A DNA stretch of 64,000 bases from Streptomyces diastaticus subsp. diastaticus (GTDB lineage Bacteria; Actinomycetota; Actinomycetes; Streptomycetales; Streptomycetaceae), in contig NZ_BLLN01000005.1 of assembly GCF_011170125.1 (NCBI RefSeq), forward strand, positions 62,001 through 126,000, written 5' to 3'. Positions 62,080-64,000 of the stretch are shown here, piece by piece (the first letter of the stretch is position 1; each line of letters opens with the position of its first letter). The notes beneath the pieces were generated by a model. That model made no database searches. It saw nothing but the letters and a program-made list of their open reading frames with translations, and was not told the origin of the DNA. Both the position numbers and the translations under genes were made by a program.

Positions 62080-63963
62080 TCAGAAGAAGAAGTTGCGCAT
62101 TTTATATTTCCATGCGTCCAGCCGGCTGCATTCCGGGAACTTCACGGTGGGCCGCGTCCATTCACTGTCCAGGTGCTTCTTTGCCATCTCCTCCAGATTG
62201 GTACTCACATTCGATTCCCAGTCCTTCGGGATCGCCCGGCACGTCAGATATTCGAAGATCGGATCGCCTGCGGTGAGGCCCACGCCGTAGGATTCAACGG
62301 TGCCGGCGAGTCGAACCACATGCCCTTTTTTCGCCTCTTCCCCCTCTCCGGTTCGATAGTCGTTCATCTGATTGAGGCCTGCGAGGATGATTTCATCCGT
62401 AATGACGACATGGACATTCTCATCATTCCAGCATTGCTGATACGAGGCCTTCGTCGTATGGTCGACATCCTCCTTCTTCAAGTAGTCCTCCGACGTCGAC
62501 CCGACGGCGGTGCAGATTCGGTCCCGGTCGTACTCCCGGATGTCGTCGATCCCTTCCACCGAGGCAACGCCCTCTTCCGTTCCCCAGACCAGCGCGGACA
62601 GGCTTGTCTTGAAATAGGGGCCGACGAAACTAAGCGGTACGCTGGCGTGTTTCCTGGCCTTCGTTGCCTGGGAACCGTCCATGGTCCAGGTTGCCAGGAC
62701 GAAGTCCACTTCTCCGCTCTGCAGCAGTCGGTCGCGGTCCTTCGTTTCCACGGCCCGGAACTTCACCTTGTGACGGGGGAATCCAAGGCCAGCCGCGATG
62801 TTGTATGCCAAGTCGATTTCGAAGCCCTGCCATTGTCCAGGTGTTGTTTCGCTGGCGAGGCCTGGCTGATCCGCCTTGACCCCGACCTTGATGGTGCCCT
62901 TGCCGTGGATCTGGCGGATCTGAGGTGAGTCCTCGGGCGAGACGGAGAACACGGAGTATCCCCCCAGAAGCAGGGCCAGGGCAGCCGCCGCAAGCCCCAC
63001 GAGGCGGACGGCCTTCCGTTGCATCAACGGGATCGGCTTGCCGTCCGGGATGTTCGCGGTCCGCCGGGGAACTGCGGCAGCCTTTGAGGTGGCAGACGTG
63101 CGCGACGGCGGCGGCGTTCCCGTGCCGCTGGTCTCGGCGAGTGGCCGTTGCTGCGCGGGAACAGGCGGCAGGGGAGCGTCACCGGAAGGAGCGTAGGCGG
63201 CGTTCTTGATGAACGGGGCGCGGTCCAGGTGGTCGCGGCTCTGCTTCGACGGCTGGGGCCTGTTGCTGAGTGTGAGCTCTTTGCTCAGTCGGCGGAAGAT
63301 GCTGTCGAGATCAAGGTAGCGAGGCAGGCCCGGGACCCCGTTGCGCAATACAGTCAGTAACGCGCCTGTGAACGCGGTGAATTCCTCGCCAGGCGGTGAC
63401 ACCGCGGTGGCGGTCTCGCTCGCCGCGGCGAGGACGTAGGTTCCCGCCACCTCAAAGAGGGCGGAGTCGGACTGCGACCCGAAGGCGCGGGCGGCGTAGC
63501 AACAGTCGAGGATGACGATGCGCCGCTCGGCGCGGCTCTTCTCGACGTGTTCCTTGACCCAGGCGTACGGGACCGCGGTGTCGTGCACGGACTCCCGCTC
63601 GCTGCTTCGCACCGCCAGGTGAAAGTGTCCGGACCAGTCGATGAGTCCGTGGCCTGCGTAGTACACCAGCAGGGTGTCGGTGGCCTCCTTGGCGGCCTCC
63701 TCCACGGCCCGCGAGAGATCGCGGGGCGATGCCGGGTCACGAAGGACTGTGCAGTTCGCGACGGGAAGGTTCCAGGCGGCGGTGATGAGATCGGCCAGGT
63801 CCTCGACGTTGCGGCGCGTCGCCGGCAACTGGTGGAGTTCGTTGAACCGTCCGGCGCCGATCAGCACGATGCGGGTCCCGGACGGGTCGGGCAGGCCCGT
63901 GCCGGCGAGGGGGCTTGTCGATTCGCTGCCGTCGGGAGCCGGAGGCTGCTGCGTGGAGGTCAT
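62080..63963 (-). CDS. Caspase-like protease linked by a membrane helix to a solute-binding domain
   Basis: 627 residues, ATG overlapping the stop of the gene upstream. Residues about 28-255: peptidase C14 (caspase) domain with the catalytic His105 in LLVYYAGHGLIDW and Cys155 in VILDCCYAARAF. A Pro/Thr-rich linker follows (255-315), then one membrane helix at about 318-341 (AVRLVGLAAAALALLLGGYS). Residues about 355-627: a family 3 solute-binding protein (GTIKVGVKADQPGLASETTP, WQGFEIDLAYNIAAGLG, GEVDFVLATWTMDG, GVGLTAGDP). Orientation implies a cytoplasmic protease and an extracellular ligand sensor. The binding domain lacks its own signal and transporter partners, so it should sense rather than import. 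Confidence 0.85.
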   Translation of the reverse strand: MTSTQQPPAPDGSESTSPLAGTGLPDPSGTRIVLIGAGRFNELHQLPATRRNVEDLADLITAAWNLPVANCTVLRDPASPRDLSRAVEEAAKEATDTLLVYYAGHGLIDWSGHFHLAVRSSERESVHDTAVPYAWVKEHVEKSRAERRIVILDCCYAARAFGSQSDSALFEVAGTYVLAAASETATAVSPPGEEFTAFTGALLTVLRNGVPGLPRYLDLDSIFRRLSKELTLSNRPQPSKQSRDHLDRAPFIKNAAYAPSGDAPLPPVPAQQRPLAETSGTGTPPPSRTSATSKAAAVPRRTANIPDGKPIPLMQRKAVRLVGLAAAALALLLGGYSVFSVSPEDSPQIRQIHGKGTIKVGVKADQPGLASETTPGQWQGFEIDLAYNIAAGLGFPRHKVKFRAVETKDRDRLLQSGEVDFVLATWTMDGSQATKARKHASVPLSFVGPYFKTSLSALVWGTEEGVASVEGIDDIREYDRDRICTAVGSTSEDYLKKEDVDHTTKASYQQCWNDENVHVVITDEIILAGLNQMNDYRTGEGEEAKKGHVVRLAGTVESYGVGLTAGDPIFEYLTCRAIPKDWESNVSTNLEEMAKKHLDSEWTRPTVKFPECSRLDAWKYKMRNFFF

Positions 63964-64000
63964 CCTTCGAAGAGGTGTCGGATCATCGCCTCGGTCTCCT
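63960..64000 (-). CDS. C-terminus of the gene upstream of the caspase gene (partial)
   Basis: Only the last twelve residues (ETEAMIRHLFEG) are in the window; the TGA at 63960-63962 overlaps the caspase start (ATGA), so the genes are translationally coupled. Caspases of this type in Streptomyces usually follow small effector-associated components; this fragment is too short to identify. Confidence 0.6.
   Translation of the reverse strand, partial: ETEAMIRHLFEG

Overview
The window is high-GC actinobacterial DNA, almost certainly from a Streptomyces. Third-codon GC is extreme, GTG and TTG starts are common, TTA codons are rare and sit in a biosynthetic cluster, and typical Streptomyces families are present (DciA/DUF721, IS701 and IS110 elements, NB-ARC/TPR proteins, EACC1-style caspases). 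Much of it is accessory sequence: about a dozen insertion-sequence copies or remnants and several decayed genes lie between intact operons.

Region 1 (1-4156) is a divergent gene pair for secreted alpha/alpha-barrel proteins with transcobalamin-like architecture. Each gene sits behind its own cobalamin riboswitch (about 2290-2420 minus, 2480-2640 plus). Region 2 (4160-8505) is an IS patch: a truncated sodF, an IS5-family element, an inverted truncated copy of it, an istB tail, a dienelactone-hydrolase-like gene and an intact IS701-family element. Region 3 (8551-14720) has a Fur-family regulator and an operon of tsaD, GNAT and alaS paralogues. A 17-bp operator of form TTGC-N9-GCAA lies upstream of the regulator, the operon and the sodF remnant, which suggests a local nickel-type (Nur-like) regulon. 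A probable 2OG-dioxygenase gene with a frameshift follows. Region 4 (14804-20185, minus) is an Opp/Nik-type ABC importer (binding protein, permease, and a fused permease-ATPase-ATPase) behind a third cobalamin riboswitch. B12, cobalt and nickel homeostasis therefore links regions 1, 3 and 4.

Region 5 (20186-29570) holds a CRISPR repeat relic, a DciA-like gene split by an IS110-family element, a divergent pair of carbohydrate enzymes (beta-helix protein with ricin domain; GH35 beta-galactosidase), and remnants of an adenylate-forming enzyme and a ketosynthase.

Region 6 (30001-42418, plus) is the most interesting part: a compact NRPS-free biosynthetic cluster. Prephenate dehydrogenase, 4-hydroxymandelate synthase, hydroxymandelate oxidase and an HpgT-like aminotransferase form a complete 4-hydroxyphenylglycine route. 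They sit with three different ATP-grasp ligases, a luciferase-like monooxygenase, a flavin reductase, a PhyH-type Fe/2OG dioxygenase and an MFS exporter. TTA codons in the first ATP-grasp gene and the exporter suggest bldA control. I cannot assign a known product.

Region 7 (42478-64000) is a mosaic: an aldo/keto reductase, an NB-ARC/TPR STAND protein with a small partner, DUF302 and DUF2690-like proteins, IS5 and integrase remnants, an RsgA paralogue co-transcribed with a methyltransferase-GNAT fusion behind a 23-codon leader ORF, two MarR regulators with visible palindromic operators, a deleted PKS/NRPS remnant (carrier, ketosynthase start, carrier, thioesterase), an AhpD-like protein, and a membrane protein joining a caspase domain to an extracellular solute-binding domain.
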